Positions 11,439 through 23,203 of a DNA stretch of 64,000 nt are shown here, piece after piece. The notes beneath the pieces are model-generated. The model saw only the letters and a program-made list of their open reading frames with translations. It made no database searches and was not told the origin of the DNA. The stretch is from NCBI GenBank assembly GCA_039619475.1, contig CM077115.1:448807292-448871291 (forward strand), given 5' to 3'. Position 1 is the first letter of the stretch; each line of letters starts with the position of its first letter. Origin of the DNA: Icerya purchasi (lineage: Eukaryota; Arthropoda; Insecta; Hemiptera; Monophlebidae). A program made the translations under genes and the position numbers.

Positions 11439-13925
11439 CAGTGGCGCAGCGTAGTGGGGGCGGCAAAATTTCACAATACATAATAATAATATCTTGTAAA
11501 AATTTGAACCATTTCATTTCATATTTTTGTCGCACCTACACAATTCGGACCGATTAAAATGAGCATAGGGAACAACTTTTTATTTATTCTGTGACGAAAC
11601 CGGGGAATCCTCTTTTTTTAAAATTTAAATGAATATAACACAATTTTGCTCGTTGTAGTGACAGGCAACACCGTCTGTACTGACTTGCAGTGATCGCCCT
11701 GTTTTATTTTGTGTTCGGATTGTTTACCACTAATATATTCAGCGAGATTGACTCCTCTTTCATATAAAGGATAGTGTTCAATATCGCCTAATAACACCTG
11801 CAAATTAGGTTACAGTACGGGTAAGTCCCTTCAAGAAAGTCCGTGAGTGATGCTTTAATAAATTAAAGAAAGTTATATTTATTGCTCGATCGTTAGTCGT
11901 CCAATTTACATCGACTTAATCGTATATTATTACGCCTTCCGACCTGTGATTTCGGTGCTCATAAGTGGAAGCGTATCAAACAGGGAATGAATGAGTGGGG
12001 TATTTCCCCCTCGCAAAAATAAAAATAAAAAAAACATCTGTCATTTTCGGAAAATTCTAATTCGAAGTCGGCAAAACAAATTTGCCGGTCATATATGATA
12101 ACAAGTGTGAACACGTTTTCCATAATTTGGTGCGTAATAAAATTAAAATTACGAATTAGTAATTTGAAATGGAAATTAATTTTGGTTTATTTAAGCTGAA
12201 AACTTTGAGAAATTCAAGTTGATTCAGTTCGACGGCAAGCTCTGCAATATCGGCGAATAAAAATTTGTTTTGTAAAACCGATAAATAGAGAAATGTCGAA
12301 TCCATACGCACCGATTTGAAAGAAAAAAAAAAAAAAAATTCATTTATCCGCGTCGGCTACATACAACAGTATATTCAATAGTCAGCAGAAAGGTGATGCT
12401 TGGCATAAAATTTCAATCACGTATATGTCATCAGAAATTCAAAACGAACTTATTACAATTTTGGGAAATAAAGTTCGCCAACATATCGCCAGACAAGTAA
12501 AAAAGGCCAAGTATTCGATTATATTCGACAATACTTCAGATGTTTCTCATAAAGATCAAACAAGCCAAGTATTAAGAAACGTAGTGATTGAAAATCACGA
12601 AGTAAAAGTAGTGGAATCTTTTATAGATTTCATTGGAACAAAAGATATATCTGCTGAAGGAATTTCAAAGATGATGAGCAGGCTCGAAGCTGATGGCCTT
12701 GATATAAACAACTGTAGAGGACAAGCAAGCATATGACAATGCTGCTGTTATGGCTGGAAGATATTCTGGAGTTCAGCAAAGAATTAAAGAAATAAATCTT
12801 AAAAGTTGAATTCGTACCTTACTCAAATCATTCATTAAACCCGGTTTGTTTACACTCTGCCTCAGTTGACTTTTTTCGACGCATTAGAACGTTGCTATTC
12901 ATTTTTTCCCATGTCCACACATCGTTGGGAAGTTCTGATAGCAGCTACAGGTAAAAGTTTAAAACGTGTTCAAGATACGCGATGGAGTGCACGAGGGGAT
13001 GCCGTAAATATGACACAGACATTGTCGTCACTTTGGAAAAACTGTCAGAGACGGTTCGAAGCTTAACCACAAGAACAGATACAGGAACTTTGCTAATTGC
13101 GATACAGTAATTTTCCTTTCTTCGTTTCTTGGGCCTCTGGCAATCGGTGCCACATGAAGTGAATGATGCACAAAAATATTTACAAACAAAGGGACTTGAT
13201 GTAAGCCTATGCGCTCAGAAAGTAAATGCTTTGCAGATGGCACTGATAGAGAAACGAGAGGAACGGGCAGACGACGCTGTAAGTTAGGCAAAAAATACGT
13301 GTGAAGAACTTGGCATTTCCATGGAACCTCAGCGGCGCGTAACAAGAAGGCACATTTTTGATGACGGAATCATAGATGCCAACTTGTCTTATGAAAATGA
13401 GTTGAGACGGAAACTTATTTTTTCGTTAGATAGAATAATTGTAGAAATTCGTGAGTGGTTTCAGCAGTTACCGAATTTGGCGGATAAATTTTCTTATTTA
13501 ACACCGGCTAACCAGATTCGGACGACATTAAATGTAATCTAGACTAGCATCTTCCGAAATTGACGAGTAGGACTTCAAGCTCGAACGACTTAGACTGCGG
13601 ACATTCATTGCTGCTATAGGCAATGAAAATAAAATAATTAATGCCGATCGCTTGTAAAATTTATTGTGAAATCCAAGCTGGAAGATACGCTGCCCAATAT
13701 TATAATAATGTTCCGAGAATATTCCTCATAATTTCCGTAAGCAATATCAGTTGTGAGAGAAGTTTTTCAAAATTGGAATTGTTCAAAAATTATTTAAGAT
13801 CAACAATGAGTACTTTAAGGCTAACTAAACACCGGTCATCTTGTCTATTGAGCAAGAGCTATGTCGTATAGACATTGATAGTACAATAAAAGACTTTTCC
13901 CTTTAAAAAAAAGTAGACGAATAGA
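11439..13925 (+). mobile_element. Degenerate hAT transposon (ZMYM1-like), 3' end lost
   Basis: The left end at 11439 begins CAGTGGCGCAGCGTAG followed by a G-run, the form of hAT terminal inverted repeats. About 0.9 kb downstream starts a broken transposase (12404-13871) of the DUF4371/ZMYM1-like hAT group. The candidate 8-bp target sequence left of the end is GCCATTAC (11431-11438). I did not find a matching right terminal repeat or target copy before the right inverted arm begins at 14093, so the 3' end seems to have been lost or replaced there. Confidence 0.65.
12404..13871 (+). pseudogene. hAT transposase (ZMYM1/DUF4371-like), broken
   Basis: The reading moves through at least five frame segments. 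12404-12736: SSEIQNELITILGNKV, then AKYSIIFDNTSDVSHKDQ, which holds the first catalytic aspartate region (D in FDNTSD) of the DDE nuclease, and ends at CRGQ. Around 12715-12770 the normal YDNAA.MAGR block continues in another frame with GVQQRIKE. 12866-13066: TFFDALERCYSFF, then STHRWEVL and RVQDTRWSARGDAV. 13321-13542: a helical region. 13641-13871: the hAT C-terminal dimerisation block, CERSFSKLELFKNYLRS then TMSTLRL. Order and spacing match the family. Stops and frameshifts make it inactive. Whether a zinc finger preceded it I cannot see. Confidence 0.85.
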
Positions 13926-14092
13926 GTTTTAGTTAAAGACAGAAGTTTTATGTTTACTTCTATCACAGTTATATTATTTTTTAATAAAAATATAAATACT
14001 AACAGTGTATCGTTCTAGTTCTAATTGTAAGTTTATTTCTGTTTTATATTCAATTCGATAATAACTTAATCTTGTCAACCGTTATCACATAT

Positions 14093-14881
14093 ATGTATTT
14101 TTCATTCAGCATTGTAAATGTATATTTTGATGTGACTAAAATTTTTTGTGACTTTATTACTCTTTTTTCCGAACTTTTTTAAAACCTAGAAAATATCGTT
14201 AAGGAATAATCGAAGTATGATTTCGCAACCTCTAAATTTGATTACTTTATTACATTATAATAAAAAAAAAGTAACGATACACTGTAATATGAGTTTCACT
14301 TCTTCTTACAACAAAATTAAAATATACATAAGCAACCGTAGATAATAAAAGAAAATTCAAAGAACATATCAGCAAATAATCCTGCTAAATACGAATGGAA
14401 AAGAGAAATAACGAATGTGTCTGAATTCTGTATATTTTATAACTTTTTAAATACGACTCATTAACTAAAATTGGAGGGGAAGGGGAACAAAAAGTATAAT
14501 GCACTTGGTAAATTTTTTATATATTAATTATCTTCATCTGTTTCTTTCTGTTAACAGAACTCTTAAATATATATATATATATGTCGCCAAAGGCTGTTTA
14601 TTTATATTTTTCATCCAAGTCATTATTTCAAGGAAATATCGAGCCAGTATGTAAATCAGATCTCGCCAGTTTTATTTACAAAAAAGTGGATTATAATAAC
14701 CTTTTTCTGTTTCTGTTCATTTGCATATACTTTACAATTGTTCTTTCCGCCGAAAATGACGCACTTAGTAACTCCGTTTAAATATAAAAATAAAAAATTT
14801 CCGTGATAATGCATTAGAATAGGTTACTTGTAATAATCGTTACTCGAAATTACTCAAGTTCCAAGCTGCCATCTTATTTGC
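14093..14881 (-). repeat. Right inverted arm (~789 bp)
   Basis: Reverse complement of 7763-8535. It includes a 66-codon open frame at 14581-14781 that differs by one visible residue over 64 from its mirror in the left arm. The outer end reads CCATCTTATTTGC (to 14881); the inner end starts near 14093 with ATGTATTTTTCATTC. Confidence 0.9.
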
Positions 14882-16203
14882 AAATAAAAAAGAAAGACTC
14901 GCAACTCTACCCTTATTCACTCACCTCCCGTGTTTTATACTTTTGTGTGTCAATAATATAAGAGTACATTGATAAATGGCTAAGACAAAATTTTAAAAAA
15001 GAATACAGTTTCGTTCTTATTAAATAGCGATTTTTCCGTTAGTAAGTATATTTCACGGCTGTAAGAAGGAAAAAAAAAACACAAAAAATTTCGATCTCAC
15101 GGCGCACCTCGGCGGGAGTCTAATTTTGAAGTTGAAAATCGAGATAATACCAAACTAGAGAAATATTCGAAAATGCGCAAGTAGTTTTATGAACTTAGCA
15201 CAGGAGCCGCAAGGAGGGGGTGCTGACTACACGTCATTTTTTGCATTTTTCCGAACTTCCCACCAACTTTAAAAGTTTCATTAAAGAAATAGAATATTGT
15301 TTCGTTCCCGTCATTTAGCGATCACCGGAAAGAGAAAAAATAATTTTTCCGAAATTTTGAGCGTTTAATGTCCCGAGGGTCTAAATATAAAATTGTGTTA
15401 ATTCAGCCATATTTTTCCTCTAAAACCCCTTTTTAATGTACATGTTTGAAATAAGTTTTGGCACCTCCTTCAACATTCCCTGCTCTTATTTTTTTTTGTC
15501 CAAACGGGGGTTTAAATAATTTTTCATCGGCAGTTTTTTCTATTTTATGAAGGAGTTTCTGCGTTTTGCTTTATATTTTAAATTTCACTTTTAAAAGGAT
15601 ATCTCCGGTGTTTATTTATGAATTTTATGAGGGCGATTTTCGAGGACGTTTGATTTTTTGATTTTTTTTATCGTTCAGGATAATCGGTTATCTTACAATT
15701 TTATAGATGGTTATATCGAGAAGTTTAACTGTGATTTATGTTCCAATTTTGAAGTTTATAAGTCAAACAACTGTTGCTGAATTATTGCTGAACTATTGTT
15801 GAACTATTGTATATTTTAATTTAATATTTTTGTCGATTCTGAACCGTCTCTTATCAGGATTCCGTATGCTATATGTATACATAATCGTAAAAATCACATA
15901 TTAAAATTTTAAATGTCTTCCGGACGCTGGTAATAACGTTACATTAATTCACGCGTGGAACTCTGTATTATTTGCTGACGCAAAGAATAAAATGACAACC
16001 GAATCAATGCTAAAATGTCCTTTTAAGCGCGTAATTTTATGTCCTAGTATAATGTTATGTAATTCATCTAGTGGGACATTACATTTATAAATGCGTTAAA
16101 TGTGCATTGTTAATTTTTAATTCTAGATGGATTTAAGATTATATTTTACATATGTATAATACAGGTGCATGGAAGCGATTCTAATGTACAAATTTAATTG
16201 TTT
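14882..16203. other. Segment without recognised gene
   Basis: No coding or repeat signature recognised on either strand. It has several short G-rich blocks (near 15200 and 15510) and T-runs. Confidence 0.4.
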
Positions 16204-16204
16204 A

Positions 16205-16240
16205 CTAGCTGTTTCCCGCGGTTTCGCCCGCCTACTATTG
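16205..16240 (+). repeat. RTE/SINE-type terminal motif
   Basis: ACTAGCTGTTTCCCGCGG followed by TTTCGCCCGCC resembles the ACTAGCTGTTGCCCGCG motif found near ends of many arthropod RTE-type LINEs and related non-autonomous elements. The following 500 bp carry no recognised coding region, so the extent of the element is unknown. Confidence 0.4.
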
Positions 16241-18029
16241 TGTTTAAATCTTTCATTTTTTCTCACTCCTTATATTTAAAAACTCTACATTTCTACTAAA
16301 TATCGTTTTTCTTCGATCGTTAAATACTATCTCTATTTTTTCGATTCAGCTTTTTCTTTATTTCGGCTATTATATTACTAATGCAACAAAATAAAACAAA
16401 TTTAAGTGCAGTCTCATCTACGCAAAACACTACACAGTTGGGAGCATTTAAGATTTACGAGTATTCAAACTCATTAACTTCTCTGTCATTTAAATTTCTA
16501 AAATATAATAGATAAAACTATTTTGTATCGAACATTACCAATAAACGAACCGAATTATCAAACTGCGAACCCAAATTTGAAAATCAATATTATTATAAAG
16601 AATAGCATTTATAATATATGTTGTTACGTAATCAATAATTACGGTTATTTAACCGTTCAACGCAATAGTTATGTTATACTTTTAGCTGTTCCCTCAGCTC
16701 CAAACGCAAGTTCATATCCTCTTCTCTTGGCCAAAATAATCATTAAAATCAACTCAGCATCATTTCTGAAGGTTCCTCCGCTTTGATTACTATAATTTTT
16801 TTTTTTTTTTTTTTTATTTCTTCTTCGTCACTCCATTTTTCTCATACCATTCATTTATTCTATGAACTGATTACCTCATTATTTTTCTGTTTCCCGAGGC
16901 TTTAAATTTAATGGTAGATTTAGACATATCGCTTTACCCTTGCTTCAAGATACCGTGAACTATGTCGGAATAAATAGTTTAAATCCCCGTTGATTGCTGA
17001 ACAATAATATCAGTTCAAATTTCAGTAGGCACTGTGCAGAAAATAAGATACGGCAAAAGAAACAAACATGTACCATCATCTCGTATGTACATTAATCGTG
17101 AGTGATTTATATTTCACCGACTGAAATATGTATTTTCAAACTCCATATTAACTGTAAGTCCACGTAATGCAAAACAGTATTAAAGCAAATATAATGAAAT
17201 TTAAAAAATCTAATTTTGTTAATTGTTCGGCAAAATATTTCATACAAATTTTATGAAAATGTTCACTAACGGTAAATTTTAAAATTTTAAAAATCAAAGT
17301 ATATTTGATACCGGGTATAACGCCGAGTCATTGGCCTTCTTCTCACGTTATAACTGACTTCTACTGTACTTATCAATTTTTGAGGTTTTTTTTTTTTTTA
17401 TTGTTATTAAATTGTAAAAAAATTATTTCGCAATCATACAAAAAATTGCTTAAAATACGTATGTTACAATTAAAAATGAACTTTGTAATTCAAAAATGTT
17501 CAATTATATAACAGTTTTAATTTGAAGGGGAAAAAAAAAAAATTAAAAAGAAATCACTAACCGAACACTACCATACAGGATAATGGAATGAAAATTGAAA
17601 TTAACTAAATAAACTAATTCATTCTGTAATATCCGGCATTATTTACGTCCGAAATAAGCATTTCGATGAATTTTTAAATTAAAATATTCTTAACCATAAC
17701 GATTGCATAGAATACAAAATAAGATGAATAAATATGCTATTAACTAAAGAATATTACGTAAATGTATACAACCTAAATGTAAAAATAACAGGAAATTTAT
17801 GCTAATTAGAAAGTTCCGAAAATAACTGTTTAAATTCTGTTAATTAAATCATCTCTCTTCTATGAAAAAAATGTTACAAAATTTAGTACCAAAAATAAAG
17901 ACATTGTTTTTAATAAATGTAATTTACACAAAAAACAAATAAAAGCCCTAAAAAAGGCTATTTCAAGAGCTTTAATATTAAAAAGATCAATAAGAAGACC
18001 GCAAAAAAATAAAATAAAGAACAACACTA
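16241..18029. other. AT-rich segment without recognised gene
   Basis: Long T-runs (16797-16815, 17385-17399) and A-runs (17529-17541). No recognised motif. The 3' flank of the pogo pseudogene lies at its right edge. Confidence 0.4.
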
Positions 18030-19205
18030 AATAGTTATAACGGTTTAAGCATAGCGTGTGAATGACGTGTTTCAATCCACACGTTCTGAACCCATTTATG
18101 AAAATTTCCTTCGGCAATGTGTCAAATACTGTTTTTATCAATGGGCAAACAGTTGCATTGGTCAAGCTCGCACCATTATTATTCATTCTAAAAGACCGTA
18201 CACAGTATTCTTCCAACGTTGTTTCAATGAGCGAAAAACTGAAACATTCAAAGGCTGCATTATGTGAGTTGCATTCGGATATAAGGCAAGAACTTCAATT
18301 TTTTGTTGGCTGCAAAATTCAGAAAGTTGTGCAATGTCAAATGCGAAACGTGTCCGTCTAAGAATAATAATACTGGTCTGGAAATATGTTGTTGCTTTAG
18401 CCATAGTTCGAATATATTCGCAACGTATTCAAAAAGTACAAAAGTCGTCATCAAATCATTTTCCGAGCGCCCCACCCCCGATGAATGTGGAACATTACAA
18501 GAAGTCAGCAACACAGTTAAATTGTCTTTTTCGGAATTTTGGGATCGACGATATATAGTTTTATCACCACGGCGAGCAAATGTTTTCTTTCCCCTCATTT
18601 GGAGCCAGATATAACGCCGGCTCGTCACAATTAAAAATTCTTTGCGGATCTTCAAAAACTGACAACAATTTCTTTTCGTTCAAATATTTTTTTTTCATAT
18701 CTTGAAACCAGTCTCGCATATTATTTTCTGTAACGCTGGCTCGACTTTCTGTCAAATGTTGCGATGTTCGTAATGTAATATCTATGTGACGCTTCCTCTA
18801 TAGCTTATACCAGTTCTCTCCTGGTTGATTCTCTTTAAATTTTGATGGCTCGTTCAATTCTTTCAGATACTGGTGAATACTGACCACGAGTTGCTCTTTT
18901 CCTATTGGAAATCCGGATTTGTGCATCTCAAAAATCCAGTTTTTCAACCTATCTTCAAATTCAAATGAAAGATAAGGGGATCTGGCCCCATACATACGGT
19001 GGTTCTTTTCTTTTAAAAAATTAAAATACGCAATTATTTCTTATTCATTTTATATTGACTCAGTAAGTATCTTCAGTAAACTTAACTAATCCAAATATAA
19101 CTTATATTTTAATGTAGTTCGAGGCACATTATGTTTTTTGGCAGCAGTATAAGCCTTTATCCCTTAGCCATATCGAACAAAGCTTTTTCCATCCTGCTTT
19201 CATCG
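18030..19205 (-). pseudogene. pogo/Tigger-type transposase, broken
   Basis: Minus-strand translation gives the family's domains in order. A psq-type helix-turn-helix at about 19205-19103 (EKALFDMAKG, then a frameshift, then IKAYTAAKKHNVPRTT). A CENP-B-type DNA-binding half at 18995-18798 (LKNWIFEMHKSGFPIGKEQL, PGENWYKL). Then SRASVTENNMRDWF at 18750-18710 and the DDE nuclease: FNCDEPALYL near 18635-18605, GRSEND near 18470, VLLFLDGHVSHLTLHNF near 18380-18330, YPNATHIMQPLN near 18285-18250. The third acidic residue, normally D in QPLDV, reads N here. The frame breaks at least three times. No terminal inverted repeats found. Confidence 0.88.
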
Positions 19206-20389
19206 TAAGGCTAGGCTGATTTGTTTGGCATCTAATTTAAATTCACAATAACAAAGGTAAATCACGACTATCCATCATTAGATGATTTCAATTTTTTTTT
19301 AAAAAACCAATGATTGCCATACTGTCAATCAACTGGAAGGTTGATTTATTTTTCATAGCAGTATTTGACACATCAATAAAAATGGCTACTATTGTCACAT
19401 TTCATCCAACCAATACACAAATCGATACATTATTGTCATAGAGAGTTGAGAATATTAAAAAAACATACTTACCTTTCTTAAGAATTTTTTTAGAAACTAG
19501 ACAAATTAGGCACACTTTTCAACTCGTGCAAATGAAACACAATTCATTACCTACCGTGTGATTTTAACTCGATCAACTAAATTCAATTGTTATTAACAGA
19601 CATATCCTTTATCAGATAGCTTTGACAGTGTGGCCATTTATCGTGCATAAATCTTATTTTTACCTTTCAAAAAAAAAAAAACCGTCAATTATTGGTACCT
19701 TTACCTTATGCAAAGTTAACTAAAAGTGTGCGAGTACGCAAGAATACCAAATTGTACGAAATGTGTACTTAAACGTACTCCAATGGCCACGCTAGTTACA
19801 TTCATTACCTATAGCTTACAAAACCAAAAGTTCTTTAGATATAAGCGCTACAATGCCTCCGTCACAGGTACATATCTCTTTATTTATAAAATAAAAATCG
19901 GAATAATTCGACACTTCAATGAACGAAAATCTACGACGCTGTTTTTATGACGTTTTAATTCCAATAATGAACTTGAACACGACCTTGATAGCGTTATGAA
20001 CATCGTTTAAGCGTGCGTATAATTTCTGGATTGGGTTAAATTTGCATAAGTTCTGCACGCCTGACGTCACTAATTGCGAAAACTGATGTCAACTTAGCGA
20101 ATATAAAATATAATAAAACTAACCCATATCCTTCAATTCCGGAGTAACCAGGGATCAAATGAGAAAGGAAGAAATCTTGAACCAAGCTATATAAGAACGA
20201 TTAATCGGTAGAGTGGGAACTGCTTCATTTTTAGTTCGAATTTACATAGCACTTTACCAACCAATCTCGTAACGTACGGTTTATTTATATTTTCTTTTTG
20301 GAGGGGGTTGCGAATTTTCAAAAGAATAAAAACTTTACGAAATTCAGTAACAGAAGTGTAAACTTTGAAGCGTTTGTATTAAATAAGTC

Positions 20390-20390
<1 letters not shown>
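19206..20390. other. Segment without recognised gene
   Basis: Upstream flank of the pogo pseudogene. I looked for its terminal inverted repeat (for example a CAGT-type start near 19626) but found no partner on the other side. A 74-codon open frame at 19726-19950 has no motif. Confidence 0.4.

Positions 20391-20393
<3 letters not shown>

Positions 20394-20433
<40 letters not shown>
20394..20433. repeat. (TA)n microsatellite, 40 bp
   Basis: Uninterrupted alternating TA between TATG and ACTGAAGG. Confidence 0.95.
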
Positions 20434-20434
<1 letters not shown>

Positions 20435-20829
20435 TGAAGGTCAATGAAATTTATGATCTTCTAATTCTCATATTTGTACATAAAAATAAAAAATAAGTTT
20501 AATATTTCACTCAGGAAGGGATCAACAAGATTTTCAAATGATCAACTTACAAATACTCTATGCTAGGATGTCAATCGCTTATCCACCCCGAGAAAATTCA
20601 ATTCGTTGCTCCTATAACTATTATCTCTTCTAAATTTTTCAGTTCTATCACATAAGGAGTTAATCATCCCATACCTCTTTAGGATCAAACAATAAAAATT
20701 TTTCCTCTTTGCTGATTAATGTTATTTTACTATTTGTACGTACGCGTTTTTTTTTCTTCTGTTTTTAAAGGTTTTTATTTAACTCGAACTACGCGATTGT
20801 GTTCTTGTGTTCTTGTAAATCTTGAACCC

Positions 20830-21072
20830 TAAAATCTCGAAAACGGTAAGACTAATTTTTATTAAAATTGACAATTAGGGTAGATCTAGACTCGTAGAAG
20901 GTTTACCGGAAAAAGAAAGAAAAAAAAATTGACTACATCATTTGAGTATGCATCATTTAAGCGCATTCGTGTTAAAACGAGCCAATGCTAATATCTTGAA
21001 AACGGTAGGGTCAATTTTAATGAAAATTAGTACCCAAATAGATCTAGGGACCTGTAGAAGGTTTGCGAAACA
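20830..21072 (+). repeat. Two-copy diverged tandem repeat, ~153-bp period
   Basis: AAATCTCGAAAACGGTAAG at 20831 recurs as ATATCTTGAAAACGGTAGG at 20987. Both are followed by a poly-T/A block (TTTTAATGAAAATT type), then TAGATCTAG and GTAGAAGGTTT (20896 and 21053). It is visibly diverged. Confidence 0.7.
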
Positions 21073-21780
21073 AAATTTCAGGAAAATGTTACTTCTGATC
21101 ATTTTAGATTGGAAAAGAATGATAAGTGAAAATAAAAACAGAAGCCCTCTACCAGTAATTTCTGGCTGCTAGTTTAGCAATCACATCATTTAAAACTACA
21201 TTCTCTTTTAATCTTTCATTCGATAGCGCTTGATAAATAAAGGAAAAAATTATCTGTAATACATGAAAATCGTAATAAATATTTCGAAAATGAAGAAAAA
21301 TCTTTTACTCTGAAAATGTAATTAAAAATTGTAAAATAAAATAATATAAAATAAAATTAAAAAACAAAGGCTTTTTCATTTATTAATGCGATAAAAATAA
21401 GAAAAATAATTTTTGCCGGCCCCGAATAGGTATATTTTAAAAAAATGAAATAAAAATTATTGATCTAAAAAATAACATATATCAGTATCATCGCTTTTTA
21501 CTTCATTCTCTTAAAGTATCCCCGAATTAATGGACTCACAAAAATTATTTTCCTTATTTTTAGTCCATTAAAATAAGTAAAAGCTTTAAACTTTTTTATC
21601 TTATTTTTTTTTTTAATATTTATGTTTCAAAATTTCATTTACTTAGTAAGCTAATTTTATCTATCTGATTATAAACTGTATGTTTCCAAACTTTGTACAA
21701 CAGTATGATAAAAAATCCAGAATCCAAAAGCCATTTCCGATACAGTGTATGGGATTAATTGCAGAATTGAATTACACTTA
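21073..21780. other. AT-rich segment without recognised gene
   Basis: Nothing recognised. Many A/T runs and no open frame with a familiar motif. Confidence 0.4.
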
Positions 21781-21782
21781 AC

Positions 21783-22437
21783 CTACTTATACCATCCACT
21801 CGCCAGATCGACCTCCATGGTATTCTACCTTTCAACTCGCTAATTCTTGCATCAAAAAGGCGAAAAAAGAGGACAAGTTGTTAACCAAATCAATTAGGAA
21901 AATCATTCAGAAAAAGTGGCAAACCGAATGGTAACAAACCCAAAGTTCAAATAAATTATTTCTCATTAAAAAAGGAACTGCAACATTGGGAAACATCGTA
22001 TCGAACCAATCGACAAGAACAAATCGTTCTAGCACGTCTCCGAATTGGTCATTGTTCGATAACGCATAAATACATCTTGGAAAAAACACAAACTCCTCAA
22101 TGCCATACTTGCAAACGATATCATTACCGTACCACATCTACTGTGCGAATGTAAAAAGTACGTGGAACATAGAAAAAACTGCAACCTCGAGGGGAAATCG
22201 CTCTGCGACATTTTGAGCGACGATGAATTGGTTTGTAAAAATCTCATAAAATATTTAAAGTCAACCTCTTTGTACTCTATAATATAAGATATAAATTAAC
22301 TTAAATTTAAATTTGTTATAAAATCGTATGAAATATTTAAAATCAACCGCTTTGTACTCTATTTATAAGATGTAAACTTTATGTATTCGTCGCAAATAGC
22401 CAGAGCTGCTGAGCGACAATAAATAAACGTATTAAAA
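21783..22437 (+). mobile_element. LINE (Jockey/R1-type) 3' end
   Basis: Across two or three frames this reads the ORF2 tail: WQTEWQQT, NKLFLIKKG near 21918-21975, a TRLRIGH-like remnant near 22030-22065, then ITVPHLLCECKKYVEHRKNC at 22115-22180 (zinc-knuckle H/C end) and LCDILSDDELVCKNLIKYLK. The stop is near 22285, followed by a 3' UTR that holds a tandem duplication and ends in an A-tail at 22433-22443. It is closest in this window to the fragment at 1-526. Confidence 0.75.
22248..22372 (+). repeat. Tandem duplication in LINE 3' UTR, ~78-bp period
   Basis: The block AAAATATTTAAAGTCAACC followed by CTTTGTACTCTAT at 22247 recurs as GAAATATTTAAAATCAACC and CTTTGTACTCTAT at 22329. Each copy ends TATAAGAT. 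Confidence 0.75.
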
Positions 22438-22794
22438 AAAAAAACAACTGTATATTCACATGAATCACTTTTTTTTCATTCCAGATTGAATAGCTTTTTT
22501 GCCAGATCATCTCCTGTAAGAATAAGTGTGTATACGCATCATATTTGATAATCTTTTAAAGTATTGCTAAAAATTGTTTAAAAATAATTACTAGAGCGCT
22601 TTTCTTCTAAAGCTATTGGTACACATAGCTGTGTACGTTTAATAAGGGGTAAAATTTTTAAACTTTTTCTGTTATCATCACACGCTCATAGATTAAATTT
22701 ATCTTTTCGAAAATAAAGTTTTCATTTTTAAATGTATTAATTACTATATATATACACGTCAATTCTTTGTACAGCTACATTGCTTTTATGTGAA

Positions 22795-23203
22795 TCATCA
22801 TCATCATCATCATTATCTTCTCGACCATGTCGTTTTGGTGGGAAACCTATTCGTACATTATTTTTTTTTTTTTTTTTTTAGCTGTACAGACACAGGCATA
22901 GTGTACTAGGCAATTATTATATGCAACGCAAATATGTACGCACGCGAGACTACATTCGGAACTAATTAGTAATCGTTTGATTTATATCGACATATACAAA
23001 TGCAGTCCCCTATTTATGTCTGTTGTGTACTACCTAGCGCGCATATGATGGTATACGTGGTGGTTTGCCATTGCTTTCCACGTGTGATTATTAGCAAATA
23101 TTTTAATTTAATTCTGGTAATAAAGTTCTGTCGTCGTCGCCCGGGATCGAACCCGTGACCTCAGTAACGGAAGTCAAGCGCTCTAGCAACTAGGCTATCG
23201 CGA
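22795..23203 (-). mobile_element. tRNA-derived SINE, near complete
   Basis: On the minus strand the element starts TCGCGATAGCCTAGTTGC (RNA polymerase III box A region) and has a perfect box B, GGTTCGATCCC, about 50 nt later (plus-strand 23143-23153). The body reads AATGGCAAACCACCACGTAT, ACCATCATATGCGCGC and GTGTCTGTACAGCT, and it ends in an ATGATG repeat (22796-22813). A 19-nt A-run sits inside (minus strand of 22861-22880), absent from the sister copy at 35.57 kb. The tRNA-like head does not make a clean cloverleaf, so it is not a tRNA gene. Confidence 0.85.

Larger units (their letters stand above)
7763..14881. mobile_element. 7.1 kb unit bounded by ~780-bp inverted arms
   Basis: Two nearly identical arms in opposite orientation (7763-8535 and 14093-14881) enclose about 5.6 kb. 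The inside holds a Penelope-like remnant (8842-9755), an unassigned AT-rich stretch and a degenerate hAT (11439-13925). No convincing target-site duplication: the 8 bp outside the arms read AAATACGC on the left and AAATAAAA on the right. It may be one large foldback-type element, or two insertions of a dispersed repeat in opposite orientation. A third, diverged copy of the arm at 3.65-3.93 kb favours the second reading; the preservation of the arms relative to the decayed interior is unexplained by either. Confidence 0.5.

Noticed and set aside
7755..14889. AAATACGC / AAATAAAA as target duplication of the inverted-arm unit
   Set aside because: Only the first five bases agree and they are A/T-rich, so the match is not better than chance.
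18058..18614. Several plus-strand open frames of 69-103 codons
   Set aside because: They are antisense shadows of the pogo transposase, which explains the region on the minus strand with recognisable domains.
23130..23203. Possible functional tRNA gene (minus strand)
   Set aside because: Box A and box B are good, but the arms do not form a clean cloverleaf and the same head recurs at 34.5 kb followed by the same non-tRNA body and ATG tail. It is the head of a SINE.
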